A stretch of 64,000 bases of DNA, from assembly GCF_002236115.1 (NCBI RefSeq), contig NZ_NIWT01000008.1, positions 1 through 64,000 of the forward strand, read 5' to 3'. How positions within the stretch are numbered: position 1 is the stretch's first letter; each line of letters opens with the position of its first letter. Made by a program: the position numbers and the translations under genes. The notes under the pieces were generated by a model. The model did not search any database. It saw only the letters and a program-made list of their open reading frames with translations, and had not been told where the DNA came from. This document shows positions 1 to 7,709 of this stretch, in pieces. The stretch comes from Pseudomonas jessenii. Lineage in GTDB: Bacteria > Pseudomonadota > Gammaproteobacteria > Pseudomonadales > Pseudomonadaceae.

Positions 1-3000
1 TGCACGCTGAACACTTCGTTGTGACTCTCGCCCACCTTCAGCGACTGCACCGCACTGGCGACACCATCGGTGCCATTGGCCAGGGTGTAGGTCCATTGGC
101 CGCTGTTGTTCACGGCGATCGAGCCAAAGGTGCCGGTGTTTGACCCGGCAATACTCCAAGTGGCGGTGGCATCGTGGTCGATGTCGGCCGAACTGAACTG
201 GCCACTGACGCTGAGCGTGGTGTCTTCCTGCACCGCGCCGGCATCATGGCCGGTCGCGAAGCTGAGCACTGGCGCGTCGTTGCTGCCGGTGACGGTGACG
301 GTCACCAACTGGGTGTCGACGCCGCCGAGGCTATCGCTGACTTGCACGCTGAACACTTCGTTGTGACTCTCGCCCGCCTTCAGCGACTGCACCGCACTGG
401 CGACACCATCGGTGCCATTGGCCAGGGTGTAGGTCCACTGGCCATTGTTGTCCACGGCGATCGAGCCGTAGGCGCCGGCTGGCGAGCCATCGATGCTCCA
501 GGTCGCCGTGGCATCGTGGTCGATGTCGGTCGAACTGAACTGGCCGCTGACGCTGAGCGTGGTGTCTTCCTGCACCGCACCGGCATCATGGCCGGTCGCA
601 AAACTGAGCACTGGCGCGTCATTGCTGCCGGTGACGGTGACGGTCACCAGCTGGGTGTCGACGCCACCGAGGCCATCGCTGACCTGCACGCTGAACACTT
701 CGTTGTGACTCTCGCCCGCCTTCAGTGACTGCACCGCACTGGCGACACCATTGGTGCCATTGGCCAGGGTGTAGGTCCACTGGCCGCTGTTGTCGACGGC
801 GATCGAGCCGTAGGTGCCGGTATTTGACCCGGCAATACTCCAGGTGGCGGTGGCATCGTGATCGATGTCGGCCGAACTGAACTGGCCATTCACGCTGAAC
901 GTGGTGTCTTCCTGCACCGCACCGGCATCATGGCCGGTCGCAAAACTGAGCACCGGCGCGTCGTTGCTGCCGGTGACGGTGATGGTCACCAGCTGGGTGT
1001 CGACGCCACCGAGGCCATCGCTGACTTGCACCGTAAACACGTCATCATGACTCTCGCCCGCCTTCAGTGACTGCACCGCACTGGCGACACCATTGGTGCC
1101 ATTGGCCAGGGTGTACGTCCACTGACCGGTGCTGTCCACGGCGATCGAGCCATAGGTTCCAGTTGGCGAGCCATTGATGGTCCAGCTGCTCGTGGCATCG
1201 TGATCGATGTCGGTCGAGCTGAACTGGCCGCTGACGCTGAGCGTGGTGTCTTCCTGCACTGCGCCCGCATCATGGCCTGTCGCGAAACTGAGCACTGGCG
1301 CGTCATTGCTGCCGGTGACGGTGACGGTCACCAGCTGGGTGTCCACGCCGCCCAGGCCGTCGCTGACCTGCACCGTAAACACGTCATCATGACTCTCGCC
1401 CGCCTTCAGCGACTGCACCGCACTGGCGACACCATCGGTGCCATTGGCCAGCGTGTACGTCCACTGGCCGCTGTTGTTCACGGCGATCGAGCCGTAAGTG
1501 CCGGCTGGCGAGCCATTGATGGTCCAGGTCGCCGTGGCATCGTGATCGATGTCGGTCGAGCTGAACTGGCCGCTGACGCTGAGGATGCTGTCTTCCTGCA
1601 CCGCGCCGGCATCATGGCCGGTCGCGAAGCTGAGCACCGGCGCATCGTTGCTGCCGGTAATGGTGACGGTCACCAGCTGGGTGTCCACGCCGCCCAGGCC
1701 GTCGCTAACCTGCACGCTGAACACTTCGTTGTGACTCTCGCCCGCCTTCAGCGACTGCACCGCACTGGCGACACCATTGGTGCCGTTGGCCAGGGTGTAG
1801 GTCCACTGGCCGCTGTTGTCCACGGCGATCGAGCCATAGGTGCCGGTATTTGACCCGGCAATACTCCAGGTGGCGGTGGCATCGTGGTCGATGTCGACCG
1901 AGCTGAACTGGCCGCTGACGCTGAGCGTGCTGTCTTCCTGCACCGCGCCCGCATCATGGCCGGTCGCGAAGCTGAGCACTGGCGCGTCATTGCTGCCGGT
2001 GACGGTGATGGTCACCAGCTGGGTGTCGACGCCGCCGAGGCCATCGCTGACTTGCACCGTAAACACGTCATCATGACTCTCGCCCGCCTTCAGCGACTGC
2101 ACTGCACTGGCGACACCATTGGCGCCATTGGCCAGGGTGTAGGTCCACTGGCCGCTGTTGTTCACGGCGATCGAGCCGTAGGCGCCGGTATTTGACCCGG
2201 CAATACTCCAAGTGGCGGTGGCATCGTGATCGATGTCGGCCGAGCTGAACTGGCCACTCACGCTGAGCGTGCTGTCCTCCTGCACCGCACCGGCATCATG
2301 GCCGGTCGCAAAACTGAGCACCGGCGCGTCGTTGCTGCCGGTAATGGTGACGGTCACCAGCTGGGTGTCGACGCCACCGAGGCCATCGCTGACCTGCACG
2401 CTGAACACTTCGTTGTGACTCTCGCCCACCTTCAGTGACTGCACCGCACTGGCGACACCATCGGTGCCGTTGGCCAGGGTGTAGGTCCACTGGCCGGAGT
2501 TGTCCACGGCAATCGAGCCGTAAGTGCCGGCTGGCGAGCCATTGATGCTCCAGGTCGCCGTGGCATCGTGGTCGATGTCGGCCGAACTGAACTGGCCGCT
2601 GACGCTGAGGATGCTGTCTTCCTGTACCGCGCCCGCATCATGGCCGGTCGCGAAACTGAGCACTGGCGCATCGTTGTTGCCGGTGACGGTGACGGTCACC
2701 AGTTGGGTGTCGACGCCGCCCAGGCCGTCGCTGACTTGCACGCTGAACACTTCGTTGTGACTCTCGCCCACCTTCAGCGACTGCACCGCACTGGCGACAC
2801 CATCGGTGCCATTGGCCAGGGTGTAGGTCCATTGGCCGCTGTTGTTCACGGCGATCGAGCCAAAGGTGCCGGTGTTTGACCCGGCAATACTCCAAGTGGC
2901 GGTGGCATCGTGGTCGATGTCGGCCGAACTGAACTGGCCACTGACGCTGAGCGTGGTGTCTTCCTGCACCGCGCCGGCATCATGGCCGGTCGCGAAGCTG

Positions 3001-4734
3001 AGCACTGGCGCGTCGTTGCTGCCGGTGACGGTGACGGTCACCAACTGGGTGTCGACGCCGCCGAGGCTATCGCTGACTTGCACGCTGAACACTTCGTTGT
3101 GACTCTCGCCCGCCTTCAGCGACTGCACCGCACTGGCGACACCATCGGTGCCATTGGCCAGGGTGTAGGTCCATTGGCCGGAGTTGTCCACCGCAATCGA
3201 GCCATAGGTTCCAGTTGGCGAGCCATTGATGCTCCAGGTCACCGTGGCATCGTGATCGATGTCGGCCGAACTGAACTGGCCACTGACGCTGAGCGTGGTG
3301 TCTTCCTGCACTGCGCCCGCATCATGGCCGGTCGCGAAACTGAGCACTGGCGCGTCATTGCTGCCGGTGACGGTGACGGTCACCAACTGGGTGTCGACGC
3401 CGCCCAGGCCGTCGCTGACCTGCACGCTGAACACTTCGTTGTGACTCTCGCCCGCTTTCAGCGACTGCACTGCACTGGCGACACCATTGGCGCCATTGGC
3501 CAGCGTGTAGGTCCACTGGCCGCTGTTGTCCACGGCGATCGAGCCGTAAGTGCCGGCTGACGAGCCATTGATGCTCCAGGTCGCCGTGGCGTCGTGATCG
3601 ATGTCGGCCGAGCTGAACTGGCCGCTGACGCTGAGCGTGCTGTCTTCCTGCACCGCGCCGGCATCATGGCCGGTCGCGAAGCTGAGCACCGGTGCATCGT
3701 TGTTGCCGGTGACGGTGATGGTCACCAGCTGGGTGTCGACGCCGCCCAGGCCGTCGCTGACCTGCACCGTAAACACGTCATCATGACTCTCGCCAGCCTT
3801 CAGCGACTGCACCGCACTGGCGACACCATCGGTGCCATTGGCCAAGGTGTAGGTCCACTGGCCATTGTTGTCCACGGCGATCGAACCGTAAGTGCCGGCT
3901 GGCGAGCCATTGATGGTCCAGCTGCTCGTGGCATCGTGATCGATGTCGGTCGAGCTGAACTGGCCGCTGACGCTGAGCGTGGTGTCTTCCTGCACTGCGC
4001 CCGCATCATGGCCGGTCGCGAAACTGAGCACTGGCGCGTCATTGCTGCCGGTGACGGTGACGGTCACCAGCTGGGTGTCCATGCCGCCCAGGCCGTCGCT
4101 GACCTGCACGCTGAACACTTCGTTGTGACTCTCGCCCGCCTTCAGCGACTGCACCGCACTGGCGACACCATTGATGCCATTGGCCAGGGTGTAGGTCCAC
4201 TGGCCGCTGTTGTTCACCGCGATCGAGCCGTAAGTGCCGGCTGGCGAGCCATTGATGCTCCAGGTCGCCGTGGCATCGTGATCGATGTCGGTCGAGCTGA
4301 ACTGGCCGCTGACGCTGAGCGTGGTGTCTTCCTGCACCGCGCCGGCATCATGGCCGGTCGCGAAGCTGAGCACCGGTGCATCGTTGTTGCCGGTGACGGT
4401 GATGGTCACCAGCTGGGTGTCGACGCCGCCCAGGCCGTCGCTGACCTGCACCGTAAACACGTCATCATGACTCTCGCCAGCCTTCAGCGACTGCACCGCA
4501 CTGGCGACACCATTGGTGCCATTGGCCAGGGTGTAGGTCCACTGGCCGCTGTTGTCGACGGCGATCGAGCCGTATGTGCCGGTTGACGAGCCATTGATGC
4601 TCCAGGTCGCCGTGGCATCGTGGTCGATGTCGGCCGAACTGAACTGGCCGCTGACGCTGAGCGTGGTGTCTTCCTGCACCGCGCCGGCATCATGGCCGGT
4701 CGCGAAGCTGAGCACCGGTGCGTCGTTGGTGCCG
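1..4734. repeat. 14 tandem copies of a 342-bp (114-codon) repeat
   Basis: The marker TGCACCGCACTGGCGACACC recurs with a near-exact period of 342 bp (about positions 41, 383, 725, and so on to 4487). The period is a multiple of three, so it encodes the repeated VCBS domains of the adhesin. Copies differ by a limited set of alternating sequence blocks. Positions 1-437 and 2737-3173 are identical. The array continues past the left edge. Confidence 0.95.
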
Positions 4735-6293
4735 GTCAGGGTGATCGTCACCGTCTGCGCTGCCGAAGCGGCGTTGTCCGTACCGCTGTCGTCGCTGGCC
4801 ACCACGGTGTAGGAGAAGCTGATGGTTTCGCCGGTGCTCAGGAAGTCCAGGTTCTGGTTGCTGCTGTAGTTCCAGCCGGCCTGATCCACCGAGAAACCGG
4901 CGATCAGCGCGGCGGCCTGCGCCGCGCCAAGGGCGCCGCCGCTCCAGACGAGGTCGTTGTTGGCAGTCTGGCTGACCGTCACGACGTCGTTGCTGTCCAG
5001 ATCGGCGAAGCTCAGCGCTCCGCTGTCGCTCAGCGTGGCCGCACCGTTGCCTTCGTTCATCGCCCCGGTCGTGTCGTCGATGGTCAGCGTCGGCTGGTCG
5101 TTGGTGCCGGTCAGGGTGATCGTCACGTCCTTGGTCACCGTCGCCCCGAAGTCGTCGGTCAGCGTCACCGTGAACACTTCGGTCTTGGTCTGGCCCTCGG
5201 CCAGGTACTGCGCCGCGTTGTTGTTCAGCGTATAGGTCCAGCCCACGCTACCCGCCGCGTCGCCTGTGCTCTCGTCGCTCACATTGACCACCAGCGTACC
5301 CAGCGCACCGGACGGTGCGCTCACGCTGGTCACATGTGCGTCATCGGCCAGGTCTACGTCGCCGAAGGCGAAGCTGCCGCTGGCCACCGTGGTGCCGTCT
5401 TCGGTCACCGCCCCGCTTTCGATTTCTGCCGCCGTCACCGTCGGCGCGTCGTTGGTGCCGGTGATAGTGATGGTCACATTCTGCGTTACCGACGAACCCT
5501 GACCATCGCTGATGGTGACCAGGTAAGTTTCGGTTACTGTCTGTCCCTGGGCCAGGTACTGCGCCGCCGCATTGTCCAGGTTGTACGTCCATTGCACCGA
5601 ACCGTTGGCCGCGTTCGCAGCTTCGCTTACCGGCGAGAGCATGAACGTACCAAGATGAGTAGCGTTGCCCCCCGCCGGCGCGAACGTCGCCATGTGCGTG
5701 TCATTGAGGTCGACGTCGTTAAAGACAATCGTGCCGCTGGCCGTCAGCGAGTCGGTCGTGCTCGCAGTGGTGTCGGCGTCTTCGGTTACCGTGCCGGCCT
5801 GCTCGCCGAGGCTGATCGTCACACCATCATTCATGCCCGAAAACTGCACCGTCGCGGTGGCCCAACTGAGCGTTCCGTTGCCGAGGCGCATCGCATAGGT
5901 AAAGCTGTCCGTCAGGAGCTCGCCAACAGCAAGTGCCTGGAGTTGTGCCTTGAAAGCAGTGGAGAAAGTAGCGGCGTCGTAGCCGACCTTCCCGTCCGAG
6001 GTGATCCAGATCTTTGCACCATTCTTACTGGTGTCAGAACTCGTCGCCTCAGCCCTCGCCGTATCCTGGGTCAGGAGGTCGGCCGGAGCATAAGCCTTGG
6101 TGGCAGTAGAAAAACTGTCCGCGTTGTCGAGTGACCAGAGTGTCTTCGCGTTGCCGCCAAGGTCATTGGACATGACGTCCCAATACATGACCCCCAGCAG
6201 ATTTTCAGTGGTGTTAAGGACATCATCCTTCGCCTGCGGCGTGTTGGAAAACGAGGTAACGGTTCCGCCGCTTGTAGTTGTAGTGCTAGCCAT
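1..6293 (-). CDS. Giant VCBS-repeat adhesin, N-terminal part (3' end outside window)
   Basis: The frame is open from an ATG at the high-coordinate end to the window edge, giving about 2,097 residues; the C-terminus is not visible. A good ribosome site (GGGAGA) lies about 7 nt before the ATG. Residues 1-152 begin MASTTTTSGG and match no family I can name. Two VCBS-like units follow (about 153-280 and 281-398), then a different Ig-like unit (399-522), then 14 tandem units of about 114 residues. Units end in the typical VTITxTGxNDAP linker and contain acidic DIDHD-type motifs that probably bind calcium. No Sec signal peptide is seen, so type I secretion by a C-terminal signal is expected; that part and any RTX repeats lie off the window. 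I do not see the dialanine retention module of LapA. Likely role: surface or biofilm adhesion. Confidence 0.88.
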   Translation of the reverse strand, partial: MASTTTTSGGTVTSFSNTPQAKDDVLNTTENLLGVMYWDVMSNDLGGNAKTLWSLDNADSFSTATKAYAPADLLTQDTARAEATSSDTSKNGAKIWITSDGKVGYDAATFSTAFKAQLQALAVGELLTDSFTYAMRLGNGTLSWATATVQFSGMNDGVTISLGEQAGTVTEDADTTASTTDSLTASGTIVFNDVDLNDTHMATFAPAGGNATHLGTFMLSPVSEAANAANGSVQWTYNLDNAAAQYLAQGQTVTETYLVTISDGQGSSVTQNVTITITGTNDAPTVTAAEIESGAVTEDGTTVASGSFAFGDVDLADDAHVTSVSAPSGALGTLVVNVSDESTGDAAGSVGWTYTLNNNAAQYLAEGQTKTEVFTVTLTDDFGATVTKDVTITLTGTNDQPTLTIDDTTGAMNEGNGAATLSDSGALSFADLDSNDVVTVSQTANNDLVWSGGALGAAQAAALIAGFSVDQAGWNYSSNQNLDFLSTGETISFSYTVVASDDSGTDNAASAAQTVTITLTGTNDAPVLSFATGHDAGAVQEDTTLSVSGQFSSADIDHDATATWSINGSSTGTYGSIAVDNSGQWTYTLANGTNGVASAVQSLKAGESHDDVFTVQVSDGLGGVDTQLVTITVTGNNDAPVLSFATGHDAGAVQEDTTLSVSGQFSSTDIDHDATATWSINGSPAGTYGSIAVNNSGQWTYTLANGINGVASAVQSLKAGESHNEVFSVQVSDGLGGMDTQLVTVTVTGSNDAPVLSFATGHDAGAVQEDTTLSVSGQFSSTDIDHDATSSWTINGSPAGTYGSIAVDNNGQWTYTLANGTDGVASAVQSLKAGESHDDVFTVQVSDGLGGVDTQLVTITVTGNNDAPVLSFATGHDAGAVQEDSTLSVSGQFSSADIDHDATATWSINGSSAGTYGSIAVDNSGQWTYTLANGANGVASAVQSLKAGESHNEVFSVQVSDGLGGVDTQLVTVTVTGSNDAPVLSFATGHDAGAVQEDTTLSVSGQFSSADIDHDATVTWSINGSPTGTYGSIAVDNSGQWTYTLANGTDGVASAVQSLKAGESHNEVFSVQVSDSLGGVDTQLVTVTVTGSNDAPVLSFATGHDAGAVQEDTTLSVSGQFSSADIDHDATATWSIAGSNTGTFGSIAVNNSGQWTYTLANGTDGVASAVQSLKVGESHNEVFSVQVSDGLGGVDTQLVTVTVTGNNDAPVLSFATGHDAGAVQEDSILSVSGQFSSADIDHDATATWSINGSPAGTYGSIAVDNSGQWTYTLANGTDGVASAVQSLKVGESHNEVFSVQVSDGLGGVDTQLVTVTITGSNDAPVLSFATGHDAGAVQEDSTLSVSGQFSSADIDHDATATWSIAGSNTGAYGSIAVNNSGQWTYTLANGANGVASAVQSLKAGESHDDVFTVQVSDGLGGVDTQLVTITVTGSNDAPVLSFATGHDAGAVQEDSTLSVSGQFSSVDIDHDATATWSIAGSNTGTYGSIAVDNSGQWTYTLANGTNGVASAVQSLKAGESHNEVFSVQVSDGLGGVDTQLVTVTITGSNDAPVLSFATGHDAGAVQEDSILSVSGQFSSTDIDHDATATWTINGSPAGTYGSIAVNNSGQWTYTLANGTDGVASAVQSLKAGESHDDVFTVQVSDGLGGVDTQLVTVTVTGSNDAPVLSFATGHDAGAVQEDTTLSVSGQFSSTDIDHDATSSWTINGSPTGTYGSIAVDSTGQWTYTLANGTNGVASAVQSLKAGESHDDVFTVQVSDGLGGVDTQLVTITVTGSNDAPVLSFATGHDAGAVQEDTTFSVNGQFSSADIDHDATATWSIAGSNTGTYGSIAVDNSGQWTYTLANGTNGVASAVQSLKAGESHNEVFSVQVSDGLGGVDTQLVTVTVTGSNDAPVLSFATGHDAGAVQEDTTLSVSGQFSSTDIDHDATATWSIDGSPAGAYGSIAVDNNGQWTYTLANGTDGVASAVQSLKAGESHNEVFSVQVSDSLGGVDTQLVTVTVTGSNDAPVLSFATGHDAGAVQEDTTLSVSGQFSSADIDHDATATWSIAGSNTGTFGSIAVNNSGQWTYTLANGTDGVASAVQSLKVGESHNEVFSV

Positions 6294-6322
6294 GTCTTTC
6301 TCCCAAGAATGTCACCCTGAGC

Positions 6323-6350
6323 AAAAAACCGCTGTGGGCCACCAACAGCC
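6323..6350 (-). terminator. Weak terminator-like hairpin between PilZ gene and adhesin
   Basis: On the minus strand GCTGT and ACAGC can pair with an imperfect inner stem and are followed by GGTTTTTT. It lies in the 89-bp gap between the PilZ gene and the adhesin. It could partly separate their transcription. The stem is short and imperfect, so this is tentative. Confidence 0.3.
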
Positions 6351-6382
6351 GCAAGCCGATTCTTCCTCAACCCACGAACACT

Positions 6383-6670
6383 TCACTCCACCGGTACCAG
6401 CCGGCTGGCCAGTAGCTTCACGCCCACCCCGGCCCTGCCGCCCAGCGGTTCAATGCGCACGATTTGTCCTTGCGCCTTGAACTTCATGGGGCCGCCGGGC
6501 GTGTCGAGTTCGATCTCGAAGTCAATCAAGCTACCCACCTGCTGCTCGCTATCGGTTTCGAAATACAAACCGGAGGCGCTGATGTCACGGATGACACCCT
6601 GGCCCCCGCCGATCAGTTGCAGCGACAGGGTGACTTGTTCACGGGGCTCAATTCGGTGTGCGTCTCTCAT
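6383..6670 (-). CDS. PilZ domain protein (probable c-di-GMP receptor)
   Basis: A 95-residue protein that is essentially one PilZ domain. The two c-di-GMP contact motifs are present: RxxxR at residues 6-10 (RIEPR) and D/NxSxxG at 29-34 (DISASG). The rest has the alternating hydrophobic pattern of the PilZ beta-barrel. It ends 89 bp before the adhesin start on the same strand, so both could share a transcript or at least a function. PilZ proteins link c-di-GMP level to motility, exopolysaccharide or adhesion; a role in controlling this adhesin is inference from position. No strong Shine-Dalgarno is seen before the chosen ATG. Confidence 0.88.
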   Translation of the reverse strand: MRDAHRIEPREQVTLSLQLIGGGQGVIRDISASGLYFETDSEQQVGSLIDFEIELDTPGGPMKFKAQGQIVRIEPLGGRAGVGVKLLASRLVPVE

Positions 6671-6740
6671 GACTGCAGTCTAAAAACGGCCGCTGTTTAT
6701 TACATGAGTGCGCTATCCCTTTTTTTCTGGGAGTCAATCA

Positions 6741-6764
6741 CCCATGAAAACAGTGTTTTATGGG
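6741..6764. promoter_or_regulatory. Imperfect dyad in the PilZ / LuxR divergent region
   Basis: CCCATGAAA and TTTATGGG arms form an imperfect inverted repeat around a 6-8 bp centre. It lies in the 203-bp gap between the divergent PilZ and response-regulator genes, about 70 bp upstream of PilZ and 110 bp upstream of the regulator. A related half (GTCATGGG) follows at about 6771-6778. It could be an operator for the adjacent regulator; no direct evidence. Confidence 0.35.
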
Positions 6765-6873
6765 ACAAATGTCATGGGAGGGGGGACTGAAGCGCTATAG
6801 AAAAAAGCTACAGGCTGCAACGATTGCTATCATGATCAGCTAACACAACCCGCCTAAAGAGGCAGCGACCCGA

Positions 6874-7539
6874 ATGCCAATTCAAGTCCTGTTAGTCGCT
6901 CTACCGCTCGTGGCCTGGGGCCTTGAGCGTCTGGTGGAAAGCGCTCAACCAAGGTTGGCGCTGGCGGGTTCGGTGGCGTCGGTGGCGCAATACCTGCTTT
7001 CGCTGCACCAATACGCGCCGGATGTGGTGGTGCTGGACCTGGACAGCGAGGATTGTATCGAGTCACTGGCCGAATTGCACAGACAGACCAAAGCCAAGAT
7101 TCTGGTCGTGACAGGGTCGAGCGACGTGACGCTGCATGACAGTGCGGTGCTGGCGGGCGCACGTGGCGTGGTGGATAAGCGGGAGTCGGCATCCGCATCG
7201 ACATTGCTCAAAGCCATAGAAAAAGTGCATGACGGCGAGCTCTGGATTGACCGCAATGCGACCAGCCGTATCTTCCTTGAACTGGCGCGCAAGAAAGTCG
7301 AGCGCGATATAGACCCGGAGCAACAAAAAATCGCCAAGCTAACGCGCCGCGAGCAGCAAACCATTGCATCGCTGGCCCGCGACCCCTCTGCCCCTGGCAA
7401 GTTGGTGGCCGAGAAACTGCACATCAGCGAACACACGCTGCGCAACCATTTGACATCGATCTACAGCAAGCTGGGCCTGACGAATCGCGTAGATCTGTAC
7501 GCCTACGCACACAAGCATGGGCTTTCCACAGGCGACTGA
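6874..7539 (+). CDS. Orphan LuxR/NarL-family response regulator with degenerate receiver
   Basis: A 221-residue protein with an N-terminal receiver-like domain (1-120) and a C-terminal LuxR-type helix-turn-helix (about 155-217, core SEHTLRNHLTSIYSKLGL). In the receiver, Asp55 (phosphoacceptor), Thr80 and Lys102 are in place, but the acidic pair that normally binds Mg2+ near residues 9-10 is replaced by Ala-Leu (LLVALPL instead of LLVDDHP). Ordinary phosphorylation is therefore doubtful. No histidine kinase gene is nearby. It is divergent from the PilZ-adhesin block and may regulate it. The start is set by the purine-rich AGAGGCAG upstream. Confidence 0.87.
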   Translation: MPIQVLLVALPLVAWGLERLVESAQPRLALAGSVASVAQYLLSLHQYAPDVVVLDLDSEDCIESLAELHRQTKAKILVVTGSSDVTLHDSAVLAGARGVVDKRESASASTLLKAIEKVHDGELWIDRNATSRIFLELARKKVERDIDPEQQKIAKLTRREQQTIASLARDPSAPGKLVAEKLHISEHTLRNHLTSIYSKLGLTNRVDLYAYAHKHGLSTGD

Positions 7540-7709
7540 GCCGATTCCTTCCAGATTGATCGAAAACCCGATCTACCCCACCCATCTCCTGCGAGGCCCG
7601 CAAGATTCGCCATCAATCTGCGTGACAGACCACTGCCGCAGTGGATCTTCACGGAACCCAGCCTTTATCCTTGACGCCCCCCGCTGTCCCGAGTCCTGGA
7701 GTTTCGCCC

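Noticed and set aside
3594..6134. Long plus-strand open frames (330 and 504 codons) opposite the adhesin
   Set aside because: They repeat with the 342-bp period, lack ribosome sites and family resemblance, and are mirror frames of the minus-strand VCBS repeats.
7540..7709. A 67-codon frame between the response regulator and the antiporter
   Set aside because: It overlaps both neighbours, has no ribosome site and reads as non-coding sequence.
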